Positions 42,861 to 52,217 are shown, counted from the first letter of the stretch. The stretch is 64,000 nucleotides of DNA from Streptomyces sp. SID8374 (GCF_009865135.1 NZ_WWGH01000002.1:310001-374000), one strand, 5' to 3'. The notes: generated from the sequence alone by a model not told the origin. Translations and numbers: made by a program.

Positions 42861-44246
42861 TCAGCACTCGATGATGTTCACCGCAAGCCCGCCCCGAGCC
42901 GTCTCCTTGTACTTGACGCTCATGTCGGCCCCCGTCTCCTTCATGGTCTTGATGACCTTGTCCAGGGAGACCTTGTGGCTGCCGTCCCCCCGCAGCGCCA
43001 TCTTCGCCGCCGTGACCGCCTTCACCGCCGCCATGCCGTTGCGCTCGATGCAGGGGATCTGGACGAGGCCGCCGACCGGGTCGCAGGTGAGGCCCAGGTT
43101 GTGTTCCATGCCGATCTCGGCGGCGTTCTCCACCTGCTCGGGGGAGCCGCCCAAGACCTCGGCGAGGGCGCCGGCCGCCATGGAGCAGGCGGAGCCGACC
43201 TCGCCCTGGCAGCCGACCTCGGCGCCGGAGATGGAGGCGTTCTCCTTGAAGAGGAGGCCGATGGCGCCGGCGGCGAGGAGGAAGCGGACGACGCTGTCCT
43301 CCTTCTCCGTCTCGGTGCAGCCGCCGGACGCGAAGTTCATGTAGTAGTGCAGGACGGCCGGGATGATGCCCGCCGCGCCGTTGGTGGGGGCGGTGACCAC
43401 GCGGCCGCCCGCCGCGTTCTCCTCGTTGACCGCCATCGCGTAGAGCGTGATCCACTCCATCGCGTGGGCCTGCGGGTCGCCCTCGGCGCGCAGCTGGCGG
43501 GCCGAGTTGGCGGCGCGGCGGCGGACCTTGAGGCCGCCGGGGAGGATGCCCTCGCGGGACATGCCGCGTGAGACGCAGGCCTGCATGACCCGCCAGATGT
43601 CCAGGAGGCCGGAGCGGATCTCCGCTTCGGTGCGCCAGGCCAGCTCGTTCTCCAGCATCATCTGGGAGATGGAGAGGCCGGTCTCGCGGGCCAGGCGCAG
43701 CAGCTCGTCGCCGGTGCGGAAGGGGTGCCGCAGGGCCGTGTCGTCGGGGACGATCGGGTTCTCGCCCGCCACCGCGTCCTCGTCCACGACGAAGCCGCCG
43801 CCGACCGAGTAGTACGTCTTCTCCAGGACCGGGGCGCCCTCGGTGTCGTACGCGAAGATCGTCATGCCGTTGGCGTGGTACGGGAGCGCCTTGCGGCGGT
43901 GCAGGACCAGGTCGTCGTCGAAGGCGAACGCGATCTCGTGCATGCCGAGCAGGTTGATCCGGCCCGAGGAGCGGATCTCGTCGACCCGGGCGTCGGCGCT
44001 CTCCACGTCGACCGTCTGGGGGGACTCGCCCTCCAGGCCGAGCAGGACCGCTTTCGGGGTGCCGTGGCCGTGGCCGGTCGCGCCGAGGGAGCCGTACAGC
44101 TCGGCCCGTATCGAGGTCGTGTGCGCGAGCAGGCCCTCGTTCTTCAGGCGGCGCGCGAACATCCGGGCGGCCCGCATCGGGCCCACCGTGTGGGAGCTGG
44201 ACGGGCCGATGCCGACCGAGAAGAGGTCGAAGACCGAGATGGCCAC
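42861..44246 (-). CDS. sdaA: L-serine ammonia-lyase (iron-sulfur dependent, single chain)
   Basis: The 461-aa enzyme has an N-terminal beta domain (SVFDLFSVGIGPSSSHTVGPM) and a C-terminal alpha domain with cluster Cys residues in SGGCTETEKE, EVGCQGEVGSACSMAAGAL and LTCDPVGGLVQIPCIERN. It converts L-serine to pyruvate and ammonia using a 4Fe-4S cluster. GTG 44246 follows AAGGAG. It lies downstream of glyA on the same strand but behind a strong terminator, so it is probably transcribed separately. Confidence 0.95.
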   Translation of the reverse strand: MAISVFDLFSVGIGPSSSHTVGPMRAARMFARRLKNEGLLAHTTSIRAELYGSLGATGHGHGTPKAVLLGLEGESPQTVDVESADARVDEIRSSGRINLLGMHEIAFAFDDDLVLHRRKALPYHANGMTIFAYDTEGAPVLEKTYYSVGGGFVVDEDAVAGENPIVPDDTALRHPFRTGDELLRLARETGLSISQMMLENELAWRTEAEIRSGLLDIWRVMQACVSRGMSREGILPGGLKVRRRAANSARQLRAEGDPQAHAMEWITLYAMAVNEENAAGGRVVTAPTNGAAGIIPAVLHYYMNFASGGCTETEKEDSVVRFLLAAGAIGLLFKENASISGAEVGCQGEVGSACSMAAGALAEVLGGSPEQVENAAEIGMEHNLGLTCDPVGGLVQIPCIERNGMAAVKAVTAAKMALRGDGSHKVSLDKVIKTMKETGADMSVKYKETARGGLAVNIIEC

Positions 44247-44347
44247 GGGAGGACTCCTTGGGGGGTTGGAAGACGCCGTTGTCTGCCTGGGCGGTGCGGG
44301 GACAAGCGGGATGAGCGGGGACGATACGGATCACCAGGGGCAAGGAA

Positions 44348-44390
44348 CGGGGCACCGCGCTCACTTTCGTCCAGTGTGCGCGGTGCCCCG
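44348..44390 (-). terminator. Perfect 13-bp stem terminator after glyA
   Basis: Arms 44348-44360 and 44378-44390 are exact inverted repeats with a 17-base loop. It lies 30 bases after the glyA stop on the minus strand and separates the glycine operon from sdaA. Confidence 0.85.
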
Positions 44391-44419
44391 TCCGGATGCG
44401 CGGAACCGCAGGCCAGGTG

Positions 44420-45679
44420 CTACTTCAGGCCGGGGTACAGCGGGAACTTCTCGGCCAGCGCCACCACGCGGGCCTTGAGGTCGTCCGCGTCGTAGGACGG
44501 CTTGAGGGCGGAGGCGATGATCTCCGCGACCTCGGTGAAGTCCTCGGTGCCGAAGCCGCGGGTGGCCAGGGCCGGGGTGCCGATCCGCAGGCCCGAGGTG
44601 ACCATCGGGGGGCGCGGGTCGTTCGGGACGGCGTTGCGGTTGACCGTGATGCCCAGCTCGTGCAGCCGGTCCTCGGCCTGCTGGCCGTCCAGCTCGGAGT
44701 TGCGCAGGTCGACCAGGACCAGGTGCACGTCGGTGCCGCCGGAGAGGACGGAAACGCCCACCTCGGTGACGTCCGGCTGGACCAGGCGCTCGGCCAGGAT
44801 GCGGGCGCCGTCCAGGGTGCGCTGCTGGCGCTCCTTGAACTCCTCGCCCGCCGCGATCTTGAACGAGACCGCCTTGGCCGCGATCACGTGCTCCAGCGGG
44901 CCGCCCTGCTGGCCCGGGAAGACCGCCGAGTTGATCTTCTTGGCCAGCTCCTGGGTGGAGAGGATCACGCCACCGCGCGGACCGCCGAGGGTCTTGTGCG
45001 TGGTGGTGGTGACGACGTGGGCGTGCGGCACCGGGTTGGGGTGCAGCCCGGCCGCGACCAGGCCCGCGAAGTGCGCCATGTCGACCATCAGGTACGCGCC
45101 GACCTCGTCCGCGATGCGGCGGAAGGCGGCGAAGTCCAGCTGGCGCGGGTAGGCGGACCAGCCGGCCACGATCAGCTTCGGCTGGGACTCCTTGGCGAGG
45201 CGCTCGACCTCCTCCATGTCCACCAGGCCGCTCTCGTCGACGTGGTAGGGGACCACGTTGTAGAGCTTGCCGGAGAAGTTGATCTTCATGCCGTGGGTCA
45301 GGTGACCGCCGTGGGCCAGGTTCAGGCCCATGATCGTGTCGCCCGGCTTCAGCAGCGCGAACATCGCGGCGGCGTTCGCCTGCGCACCGGAGTGCGGCTG
45401 GACGTTCGCGGCCTCGGCGCCGAACAGGGCCTTGATCCGGTCGATCGCGATCTGCTCGACCACGTCGACGTGCTCACAGCCGCCGTAGTAGCGGCGGCCG
45501 GGGTAGCCCTCGGCGTACTTGTTGGTGAGGACGGAGCCCTGCGCCTCCATGACCGCGACCGGAGCGAAGTTCTCCGAGGCGATCATTTCGAGGGTGGACT
45601 GCTGACGGTGGAGCTCGGCGTCGACGGCGGCGGCGACGTCCGGGTCCAGCTCGTGGAGGGAGGAGTTCAGAAGCGACAT
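44420..45679 (-). CDS. glyA: Serine hydroxymethyltransferase
   Basis: The 419-aa PLP enzyme has the family N-terminus (QQSTLEMIASENFAPVAVME), the GYPGRRYYGGCEHVD motif and the Schiff-base Lys in VTTTTHKTLGGPRGG. It interconverts serine and glycine with tetrahydrofolate as one-carbon carrier in the cytoplasm. It is third in the gcvT-gcvH-glyA order, 19 bp after gcvH, so it is likely controlled by the glycine riboswitch upstream of gcvT. Confidence 0.97.
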   Translation of the reverse strand: MSLLNSSLHELDPDVAAAVDAELHRQQSTLEMIASENFAPVAVMEAQGSVLTNKYAEGYPGRRYYGGCEHVDVVEQIAIDRIKALFGAEAANVQPHSGAQANAAAMFALLKPGDTIMGLNLAHGGHLTHGMKINFSGKLYNVVPYHVDESGLVDMEEVERLAKESQPKLIVAGWSAYPRQLDFAAFRRIADEVGAYLMVDMAHFAGLVAAGLHPNPVPHAHVVTTTTHKTLGGPRGGVILSTQELAKKINSAVFPGQQGGPLEHVIAAKAVSFKIAAGEEFKERQQRTLDGARILAERLVQPDVTEVGVSVLSGGTDVHLVLVDLRNSELDGQQAEDRLHELGITVNRNAVPNDPRPPMVTSGLRIGTPALATRGFGTEDFTEVAEIIASALKPSYDADDLKARVVALAEKFPLYPGLK

Positions 45680-45698
45680 CAGGGGGTCCCTTAAGGTC

Positions 45699-46076
45699 TC
45701 AGTTGCCGGAGAACGCGGTGTACTCGTCGGCGGAGAGCAGGTCGGCCGGCTCCTCCGTGACGCGCACCTTGAACAGCCAGCCGCCCTCGAAGGGAGCGGA
45801 GTTCACCAGCGAGGGGTCGTCCACGACGTCCTGGTTGGCCGCCGTCACCTCACCGGTCACCGGCGAGTACAGATCGCTGACGGACTTGGTCGACTCCAGC
45901 TCACCGCAGGTCTCGCCCGCGGTCACCGTGTCACCGACCTCCGGAAGCTGGGCGTAGACGACGTCACCGAGCGCGTTGGCCGCGTACTCCGTGATGCCGA
46001 TCGTGGCCACGCCGTCCTCGACGGCCGACAGCCACTCGTGCTCCTTGCTGTACCGCAGCTGCTGGGGGTTGCTCAT
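45699..46076 (-). CDS. gcvH: Glycine cleavage system H protein
   Basis: The 125-aa lipoyl carrier protein has the lipoylated Lys in GELESTKSVSDLYSPVTGEV. It has the usual length and the N-terminal YSKEHEWLS motif. It shuttles the aminomethyl group between the P, T and L proteins. AGGAGA precedes ATG 46076. It sits between gcvT and glyA; gcvP is not in this window. Confidence 0.97.
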   Translation of the reverse strand: MSNPQQLRYSKEHEWLSAVEDGVATIGITEYAANALGDVVYAQLPEVGDTVTAGETCGELESTKSVSDLYSPVTGEVTAANQDVVDDPSLVNSAPFEGGWLFKVRVTEEPADLLSADEYTAFSGN

Positions 46077-46209
46077 GACCTGAATTCTCCTGTACGCGGG
46101 GGAGTGCTGATGAACGGTGGTCTTACGGTGTGAGACGGAGGTACGTCACTTCCGTGGCGCCTGCGTGCCGATGCCGGAGGGTCCGGAATGCGCCGGTCCC
46201 TCCGGGATA

Positions 46210-47325
46210 TCACTTCTGGCGCTTGTAGAACGGCAGCGCGACGACCTCGTACGGCTCGTGCGTGCCCCGGATGTCCACGCCCACGCCCTCGGTGCCCGGG
46301 GCGGCGAAGGCCGCGTCCACGTACGCCATGGCGATCGGCTTGCCCAGGGTGGGGGAGGGTGCGCCCGAGGTGACCTCGCCGATCACCTTGCCGTCGGCGA
46401 CCACGGAGAAGCCCGCGCGCGGGACCCGGCGGCCCTCGGCGATCAGGCCGACCAGCTTGCGCGGCGGGGCGGTCTCGGCGCGCTCGGCGGCTGCCTTCAG
46501 CGCCTCGCGGCCCACGAAGTCGCCCTCCTTCTCGAACTTCACGACCCGGCCGAGGCCCGCGTCGAACGGGGTGAGCGCCGTCGTCAGCTCGTGCCCGTAC
46601 AGCGGCATGCCCGCCTCCAGGCGCAGCGTGTCCCGGCAGGAGAGGCCGCAGGGGATCAGCCCGTGGGCCTCACCGGCCTCCGTCAGCGCCCGCCACAGGG
46701 CCTCGGCGTGCTCGGGTGCGACGAAGAGTTCGAAGCCGTCCTCGCCGGTGTAGCCGGTACGGGCGATGAGCGCGGGGACCCCGGCGACCGTGCCCGGCAG
46801 GCCCGCGTAGTACTTCAGCCCGTCCAGGTCGGCGTCGGTGACGGCCTTCATGATGGCGGGGGACTCGGGGCCCTGGACCGCGAGCAGCGCGTACGCGTCC
46901 CGGTCGTCGCGCACCTCGGCGTCGAAGCCCGCCACGCGCTCGGTCAGCGCGTCCAGCACGATCTGGGCGTTGCCCGCGTTGGCGACGACCATATATTCGG
47001 TCTCGCCCAGCCGGTAGACGATCAGGTCGTCCACGATCCCGCCGTCCTCCTGGACGATCATCGTGTAGCGGGCCCGGCCGTTGCCGACGGTGGCGATGTT
47101 GCCCACCAGCGCGTAGCTCAGGAAGGCCGCGGCCTCGGGGCCGGTGACGGTGATCTCGCCCATGTGCGACAGGTCGAAGAGACCGGCCCGGGTGCGTACG
47201 GCGTTGTGCTCGTCGCGCTCACTCGCGTACCGCAGGGGCATGTCCCAGCCCGCGAAGTCGGTCATGGTGGCGCCGAGCGAGCGGTGCAACGCGTCGAGGG
47301 CGGTGAGACGGGGGGCAGTGCTCAT
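46210..47325 (-). CDS. gcvT: Glycine cleavage system T protein (aminomethyltransferase)
   Basis: The 371-aa protein shows TMTDFAGWDMPLRY, FDLSHMGEITVTGPEA, ARTGYTGEDGFELFV and CGLSCRDTLRLEAGMPLYGH, standard GcvT signatures for tetrahydrofolate-dependent aminomethyl transfer. Two ATGs occur at 47331 and 47325. The second has better spacing (8 bases) from CCTGGAG and is chosen. A tandem glycine riboswitch lies immediately upstream, so the operon should turn on when glycine is high. Confidence 0.96.
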   Translation of the reverse strand: MSTAPRLTALDALHRSLGATMTDFAGWDMPLRYASERDEHNAVRTRAGLFDLSHMGEITVTGPEAAAFLSYALVGNIATVGNGRARYTMIVQEDGGIVDDLIVYRLGETEYMVVANAGNAQIVLDALTERVAGFDAEVRDDRDAYALLAVQGPESPAIMKAVTDADLDGLKYYAGLPGTVAGVPALIARTGYTGEDGFELFVAPEHAEALWRALTEAGEAHGLIPCGLSCRDTLRLEAGMPLYGHELTTALTPFDAGLGRVVKFEKEGDFVGREALKAAAERAETAPPRKLVGLIAEGRRVPRAGFSVVADGKVIGEVTSGAPSPTLGKPIAMAYVDAAFAAPGTEGVGVDIRGTHEPYEVVALPFYKRQK

Positions 47326-47363
47326 GGGCATGGCTCCAGGGCATGACGACGTCAGGACGGAAA

Positions 47364-47580
47364 TCCTCCCCATCTGTCATCGGAACCTGAGAGGTTCGCC
47401 GATAGCCCCCTGAGGGGGATGCCCCTGTTCACAGGGCTCGGCTTGCACCTTGGGTGGAGCCGCGGGACGGCTCGCTTTTCAGATCTGCCTCATCCACGCG
47501 GTACGGGGCCTGAGAGATTCAAGGGAGGGTCTTGCTCCTTCGGCGCCCGGCTCACACTGTGGCCGGAACTCTCCCGCGCG
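47364..47580 (-). promoter_or_regulatory. Tandem glycine riboswitch upstream of gcvT
   Basis: Read on the minus strand, the first aptamer begins with GCGGGAGAG (complement near 47571-47580). It continues with GCCGAAGGAGCAA and ends with AATCTCTCAGGCCCC. A second aptamer follows with AAGGTGCAAGCCGAGCC and ends with AACCTCTCAGGTTCC, GATGACAGATGGGGAGG (complement of 47364-47380). The paired GGAGAG...CTCTCAGG elements and the short linker are the hallmark of cooperative glycine riboswitches, which typically activate gcv operons. Confidence 0.93.
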
Positions 47581-47749
47581 GATTCGAACGGCCGGTATGC
47601 AGTTGGCGGGGTCATCATCGCACGCCTTGCGGCAGAGTGGGGCGGCCGGTCGGCAACGCTTGTGCGAACAGCGAGTGCGGTTGTGGAGCCTTGCCATTTC
47701 TTTACACTTCAGAAGCAGGCGTGGGCGGCCGACAGCAGGGGGATGGGCG
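47581..47749. promoter_or_regulatory. Divergent promoter region between the gcv riboswitch and the P-loop gene
   Basis: The region separates two divergent transcription units. It is less GC-rich around 47690-47715 and should carry both promoters. No clear consensus boxes were identified. Confidence 0.4.
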
Positions 47750-48448
47750 ATGGCGTTGCAGCGGTCGGTACCGGCCGCGGGGATCGCGCACGGCGCGATG
47801 CCCGCACAGCCCGGCGCACCTGTACAGGAGCTGATCGCCGAGCCTGCGCCGGTGGTACGCGACCTGCGCGGGCGCATGGGCCACGCCCCGTACGGCCTCG
47901 ACTTCGCCCCCGGCGACATCGTGGTCGTCTCCGGGCTCCCCGGCGGGGGCAAGTCCACCCTGATCCGGCGGGCCGTGAGCGGCCGCGCCATCGACTCGCA
48001 GAACACCCGCGACCGCTGGGCCGCCGCCCTGCCCCGGTTACTTCCCTACGCCCTCTACCGCCCCCTGGTCCGCGCCGCCCACTACCTCGGGCTCTGGGCC
48101 GTCCTGCGCTCCGGCGACTCCGTGGTCGTCCACGACTGCGGTACGCAGACCTGGGTACGCCGCTGGCTCGCCCTGCACGCCGCCCGCCGGGGCCGCACCC
48201 TGCACCTGCTCCTCCTCGACGTGGACCCCGCGACCGCCCGCCGGGGGCAGCGCGAGCGCGGCCGGGGCGTCTCCGGGTACGCCTTCGCCCGCCACCGGCA
48301 CGCGGTGGCCCGGCTGATCCGCGACACCGAACGCGGCGCGCTGCCCGTCGGCTGTGCCTCGGCGGTGCTGCTGGACCGGGAGGCCGCGAGCGCGCTCAGC
48401 CGGATCTCCTTCACCGACGGGGAGGCCCCGGCCGCGTGCGCCGGTTAG
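47750..48448 (+). CDS. P-loop ATP-binding protein (zeta-toxin/AAA kinase-like), TTA-containing
   Basis: The 232-aa protein has a Walker A motif GLPGGGKST near residue 65 after a phosphate-anchor strand (GDIVVVSGLPGGG). Kinase-like helices follow (RDRWAAALPRLLPYALYRPL) and an LLLLDVDPATARRGQRERG segment like the lid of small nucleotide or zeta-type kinases. The substrate is unknown. Leu in PRLLPYA is encoded by TTA (48038-48040), a rare codon suggesting bldA dependence. ATG 47750 follows AGGGGG. The next gene, an SseB-like protein, begins 44 bp later. Confidence 0.8.
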   Translation: MALQRSVPAAGIAHGAMPAQPGAPVQELIAEPAPVVRDLRGRMGHAPYGLDFAPGDIVVVSGLPGGGKSTLIRRAVSGRAIDSQNTRDRWAAALPRLLPYALYRPLVRAAHYLGLWAVLRSGDSVVVHDCGTQTWVRRWLALHAARRGRTLHLLLLDVDPATARRGQRERGRGVSGYAFARHRHAVARLIRDTERGALPVGCASAVLLDREAASALSRISFTDGEAPAACAG

Positions 48449-48492
48449 GGTTCTGGCCGAGCGACGAGACGGCTGAGAGAGGCACAGAGGCA

Positions 48493-49263
48493 GTGGACAT
48501 TCCGGCACCGGTCCAGGCACAACCCCAGCACGGGTGGCCCGCCAACGAGCTCGAAGAGGTGCTGACCGCCTCCCTCGGCGTCGCCGACGCGGGCGGCCGC
48601 CTGGTCGAGGTGCTCGGCCGCAGCTCGGTCTGGGTGCCGCTGCCCAACGGCGGCTCGCCCGCCAGCGCCGACCTCGACCTGCCGATGATGGACATCGACG
48701 GCGCCGCGTACGTCCCCGTCTTCAGCTCCGAGGGCCAGTTCCTCAGCTGCGTCGGCAGCCACATGTCCTTCGCCGTGGCGCCCGCCCGCGACTTCGCCCG
48801 GGGGCTGCCCCCGCAGGTCGGCATCGCGGTGAACCCGGGCGGCGCGGTCGGCATACCGCTGCCGCCGCCCGCCGTCGCCGAGCTCTGCCGGGCCGGGCGC
48901 ACCGCCCTGGACGGGCCCGCCAGCGGCGGCCGGGTGAAGCTGTACGAGCCGGACTGGCAGCACGACCCGGTCGACTTCCTCACCGCCGTCTCCGCCGAGT
49001 TCGAGGCCACCGGCGTTGTCTCCACCGCCCGCCGCGCCCTCGCCAGCATCGAGGGCGGCGACCCCGTCCTCTTCGTCGGCGTCGAGTTCGCCACCTGGGA
49101 CGGCGCGGGCCAGAGCGCGCCCATGGACGCCCTGGGCCGGGCGCTCGGCCGGGTCGAGGTGCCCTGGCCGGTGAACCTGGTCCTGCTGGACGTGGCCCAG
49201 GACCTGGTCGGCGACTGGATGAGGGAGAAAGTACGGCCGTTCTACCGGCGCGAGGGCCACTGA
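48493..49263 (+). CDS. SseB-family protein (first of two)
   Basis: The 256-aa protein has two SseB-type halves: an N-terminal ELEEVLTASLGVADAGGRLV with SSVWVPLPNGG, DIDGAAYVPVFSSEGQF and FAVAPARDFARGLPPQVGIA, and a C-terminal enhanced domain ending EKVRPFYRREG. SseB domains were named for a type III secretion chaperone but are widespread in Streptomyces with no known role. GTG 48493 is chosen because it follows an AGAGG-type ribosome site and begins at the start of homology. Confidence 0.8.
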   Translation: MDIPAPVQAQPQHGWPANELEEVLTASLGVADAGGRLVEVLGRSSVWVPLPNGGSPASADLDLPMMDIDGAAYVPVFSSEGQFLSCVGSHMSFAVAPARDFARGLPPQVGIAVNPGGAVGIPLPPPAVAELCRAGRTALDGPASGGRVKLYEPDWQHDPVDFLTAVSAEFEATGVVSTARRALASIEGGDPVLFVGVEFATWDGAGQSAPMDALGRALGRVEVPWPVNLVLLDVAQDLVGDWMREKVRPFYRREGH

Positions 49264-49467
49264 ACGTACGGCGCGCAAGCCACCGGACGTACCCGCGCGG
49301 GGGCCGGCGGACGTACGGCGCGAAGGCCGCTGTCCCGCCAGGGATCGGGGCGCCGGCCGACCGTGGCGTCAAGTCGGTGTCAGAAGTGGCGCATAAGCTG
49401 GTTTGATGGCGAGGCCGCTCCCGTGTGCCCGGGAGCGTCGACGGAACGATGAGGGGCGGGACCCAGG

Positions 49468-50259
49468 GTGAGTGCGTCAGGCACTGCGGCGGCCGGTCAG
49501 GTCGAGCACATGCTGCGCCAGGTCAGCCCCGGGCGTTACGACGCCTACGAGGCGCTGCTCGCGGCCCTCGCCGACGGCCGGGTCTGGATGCTGCTCTGGC
49601 ACGGCACGGCCGGCTCACCGGACGCGCAGTACGGCTCCATGGAGGTCGACGGCCTCGGATACGCCCCGTGCGTCACCTCCGCCCAGGAGCTCTCCGCCAG
49701 CGGCTGGAGCCGCGCCCACGAGCTGGTCTCCGGCCGGGACATCGCCCGCGCCCTCTTCCCCGACCGCTGGGGCATCTGGCTCAACCCGCACGCCCCCGGC
49801 GGCGGCGTCGGCATCCCCTGGCTGGACCTGCGCCGGATCTCCACCGGCCTGGACCGGCTGCCCGCGGGCCCGCTCCGGCTGACCGAGCCCGCCGTGGAGC
49901 TCCCGCAGTTCTACGCCCAGCTCACCCAGAACGCCCACCGCACCCCCGCTGTCCGCTCGCTGCGCCGCGCCTGGGTGCACCCCGCCGTCGGCGTCCCGTA
50001 CCTCGCGATCGGCCTCGACCTGTACGACACCGGGCGGGCCTCCGTCGACGCGGTGCGCGCCATGATGGGGCAGTCGATCGGCGCGGTCCCCGACGGGCTG
50101 CCCGTCTCCACCGTCGCCATGTCCGACGAGTACGACCCGGTCGCGATGTGGCTGCGCGCCAACACCCGCCCGTTCTACGACCGCGAGGCGCACGCCCCGG
50201 CAGGCCCCCCGCCCGCCGCCGCTCCCGGCTACGGCTACCCGCCCCAGCAGCACCGCTGA
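49468..50259 (+). CDS. SseB-family protein (second of two)
   Basis: The 263-aa protein has the same two-part organisation as its upstream neighbour: YEALLAALADGRVWMLLWHG, YAPCVTSAQELSASGW and GRDIARALFPDRWGIWLNP in the N-terminal domain. A C-terminal domain contains WVHPAVGVPYLAIGLDLYD and ends RANTRPFYDRE before a Pro/Ala tail. The two tandem genes are paralogues and probably cotranscribed; the gap is 204 bp. The function is unknown. Confidence 0.8.
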   Translation: MSASGTAAAGQVEHMLRQVSPGRYDAYEALLAALADGRVWMLLWHGTAGSPDAQYGSMEVDGLGYAPCVTSAQELSASGWSRAHELVSGRDIARALFPDRWGIWLNPHAPGGGVGIPWLDLRRISTGLDRLPAGPLRLTEPAVELPQFYAQLTQNAHRTPAVRSLRRAWVHPAVGVPYLAIGLDLYDTGRASVDAVRAMMGQSIGAVPDGLPVSTVAMSDEYDPVAMWLRANTRPFYDREAHAPAGPPPAAAPGYGYPPQQHR

Positions 50260-50416
50260 CCCGCCCCGGCGGCACCGCCGAACCGGCCGCCCGCCGCCCC
50301 TGAACTGCGGCTCGTCCCGCCGCCGCCGGTTTGTGCGACGGGACAGGTCCCGCCGAACACCCCCAGATGTCCGGCTTGTTAAGCGGGCCCGGAGGGATGT
50401 CCCGGAACTGGACGGT

Positions 50417-50445
50417 TTGTTAACTGTCCGGGTCTCGACTAGGTC
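50417..50445 (+). promoter_or_regulatory. Putative promoter of the peptide ABC transporter operon (distal)
   Basis: TTGTTA (50417-50422) and TAGGTC (50440-50445) are separated by 17 bases, a reasonable housekeeping-type pair. TTGTTAA is also present at about 50377. A second -10-like box, TAGTGT, lies at 50488-50493, closer to the gene. Confidence 0.45.
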
Positions 50446-50487
50446 TCACCGCTATCCGGACTGTTCTCTTGCGGTGCACCCCGTCTG

Positions 50488-50493
50488 TAGTGT
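50488..50493 (+). promoter_or_regulatory. Putative proximal -10 box of the peptide ABC operon
   Basis: TAGTGT matches the Streptomyces TAGRRT-type -10 consensus and lies 43 bases before the ATG. The -35 region CTCTTG is weak. Confidence 0.4.
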
Positions 50494-50536
50494 GCGGCCA
50501 TCAAACCTCACCACATGGCGAACCAGGGGTGGACCC

Positions 50537-52207
50537 ATGCGCATATTCAAGTCCCGGGCCGTCCGGGCGATCACGACAGCGGTCGCTGTCGGTCTGATCG
50601 CCACGGGCTGTTCCAGCGAGCGGGACGAGGGCGGCTCCAAGGGGGGCGACAAGGACACCTTCGTCTTCGCCGGATCCGGTGACCCCGGCTCCCTCGACCC
50701 GGCCCTCGCGAGCGACGGCGAGACGTTCCGCGTCACCCGTCAGGCCTTCGAGGCGCTGCTGGAGCACGAGCCCGGCGGCAGCAAGCTGGTCGGCGGCCTC
50801 GCCGAGAGTTGGGAAGGCGACGCGGCCGGCAAGGTCTGGACGTTCAACCTGCGCCAGGGTGTGAAGTTCCACGACGGCGAGGCGTTCAACGCCGCCGCGG
50901 TCTGCGCGAACTACGACCACTGGTTCAACTGGAAGGGCACGTACCAGTCCAGCGCGGTCTCCTACTACTGGCAGACCATCATGGGCGGGTTCGCGAAGAA
51001 CGAGGACGCCGAGGCGCCCAAGCCGAACTACAAGTCCTGCACCGCCAAGGACGAGAACACGGCCGTCATCGAGGTGAACGAGCCCTCGGCGAACCTGCCG
51101 GGCGGATTCTCCCTCCAGGCGCTCGCGATCCACTCGCCGAAGGCCATCAAGGAGTACGAGAAGCAGGACGCGACCGCCAAGGGCGACGCGATCACGTACC
51201 CCAAGTACAGCCAGGAGGCCGGCACGGTCGCCGGCACCGGCCCGTACAAGATCGTGAAGTGGAACAAGGGGAACAAGGAAGTCTCCCTGGAGCGCTTCGA
51301 CGACTACTGGGGCGACAAGGCCAAGGTGAAGAACCTGGTCTTCCGCACCATCTCCACCGAGGAGACCCGCCGCCAGGCGCTCCAGGCGGGTGACATCGAC
51401 GGCTACGACCTGGTCGCCCCCGCCGATGTGACGACGCTGGAGAAGCAGGGTTACGAGGTCCCGACCCGTGACGTCTTCAACATCTTCTACGTGGGCATGA
51501 GCCAGGCGGCCAACCCCGCGCTGAAGAAGCTCGAGGTCCGTCAGGCGATCACGCACGCCATCGACCGCGAGAACCTCGTCAACACCCAGCTGCCCGAGGG
51601 CGGCAAGGCCGCGACCCAGTTCATGCCCGACACGGTCGCCGGCTTCTCGGACAAGGTGAAGACGTACCCGTTCGACACCGCCAAGGCCAAGGACCTCCTC
51701 AAGCAGGCCGGCGAGGAGAAGCTGTCCATCGACTTCTGCTACCCGACCGAGGTCACCCGCCCGTACATGCCTGCCCCGCAGGACATGTTCGAGCTGATGA
51801 AGGCCGACCTGGAGAAGGCCGGCATCACCGTCAAGCCGAAGGCCATGAAGTGGGCCCCGGACTACCTGGACGCCACCGAGGCCGGCTCCTGCGCCCTGCA
51901 CCTGCTCGGCTGGACCGGTGACTTCAACGACGGCTACAACTTCATCGGCACCTGGTTCGCCGGGCCCGACAAGCAGTGGGGCTTCAAGGACCAGAAGGTC
52001 TTCGACGCCGTGAACGCGGCCTCCAAGGTCACCGACACCGCCGGTCGCACCGAGGCGTACAAGAAGGCCAACGAGGCGATCATGGAGTACGTCCCGGGCG
52101 TGCCGATCTCGTCGTCGCCGCCGGCGATCGCGTTCGCCAAGAACGTCAACCCGCCGAAGGTCTCCCCGCTGACGCAGGAGAACTTCGCCGAGGTCTCCTT
52201 CAAGTAA
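50537..52207 (+). CDS. ABC transporter solute-binding lipoprotein, family 5 (peptide/nickel type)
   Basis: The 556-aa lipoprotein has a signal peptide with lipobox IATGC. It carries the SBP_bac_5 pattern: FVFAGSGDPGSLDPALASDG, VWTFNLRQGVKFHDGEAFNA, GTGPYKIVKWNKGNKEVSL and VRQAITHAIDRENLVN. It would capture oligopeptides or similar ligands outside the membrane and deliver them to the permeases encoded next. ATG 50537 follows AGGGGTGG. A strong hairpin after its stop could allow it to be made in excess of the permeases. Confidence 0.93.
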   Translation: MRIFKSRAVRAITTAVAVGLIATGCSSERDEGGSKGGDKDTFVFAGSGDPGSLDPALASDGETFRVTRQAFEALLEHEPGGSKLVGGLAESWEGDAAGKVWTFNLRQGVKFHDGEAFNAAAVCANYDHWFNWKGTYQSSAVSYYWQTIMGGFAKNEDAEAPKPNYKSCTAKDENTAVIEVNEPSANLPGGFSLQALAIHSPKAIKEYEKQDATAKGDAITYPKYSQEAGTVAGTGPYKIVKWNKGNKEVSLERFDDYWGDKAKVKNLVFRTISTEETRRQALQAGDIDGYDLVAPADVTTLEKQGYEVPTRDVFNIFYVGMSQAANPALKKLEVRQAITHAIDRENLVNTQLPEGGKAATQFMPDTVAGFSDKVKTYPFDTAKAKDLLKQAGEEKLSIDFCYPTEVTRPYMPAPQDMFELMKADLEKAGITVKPKAMKWAPDYLDATEAGSCALHLLGWTGDFNDGYNFIGTWFAGPDKQWGFKDQKVFDAVNAASKVTDTAGRTEAYKKANEAIMEYVPGVPISSSPPAIAFAKNVNPPKVSPLTQENFAEVSFK

Positions 52208-52217
52208 TCGCACACCA

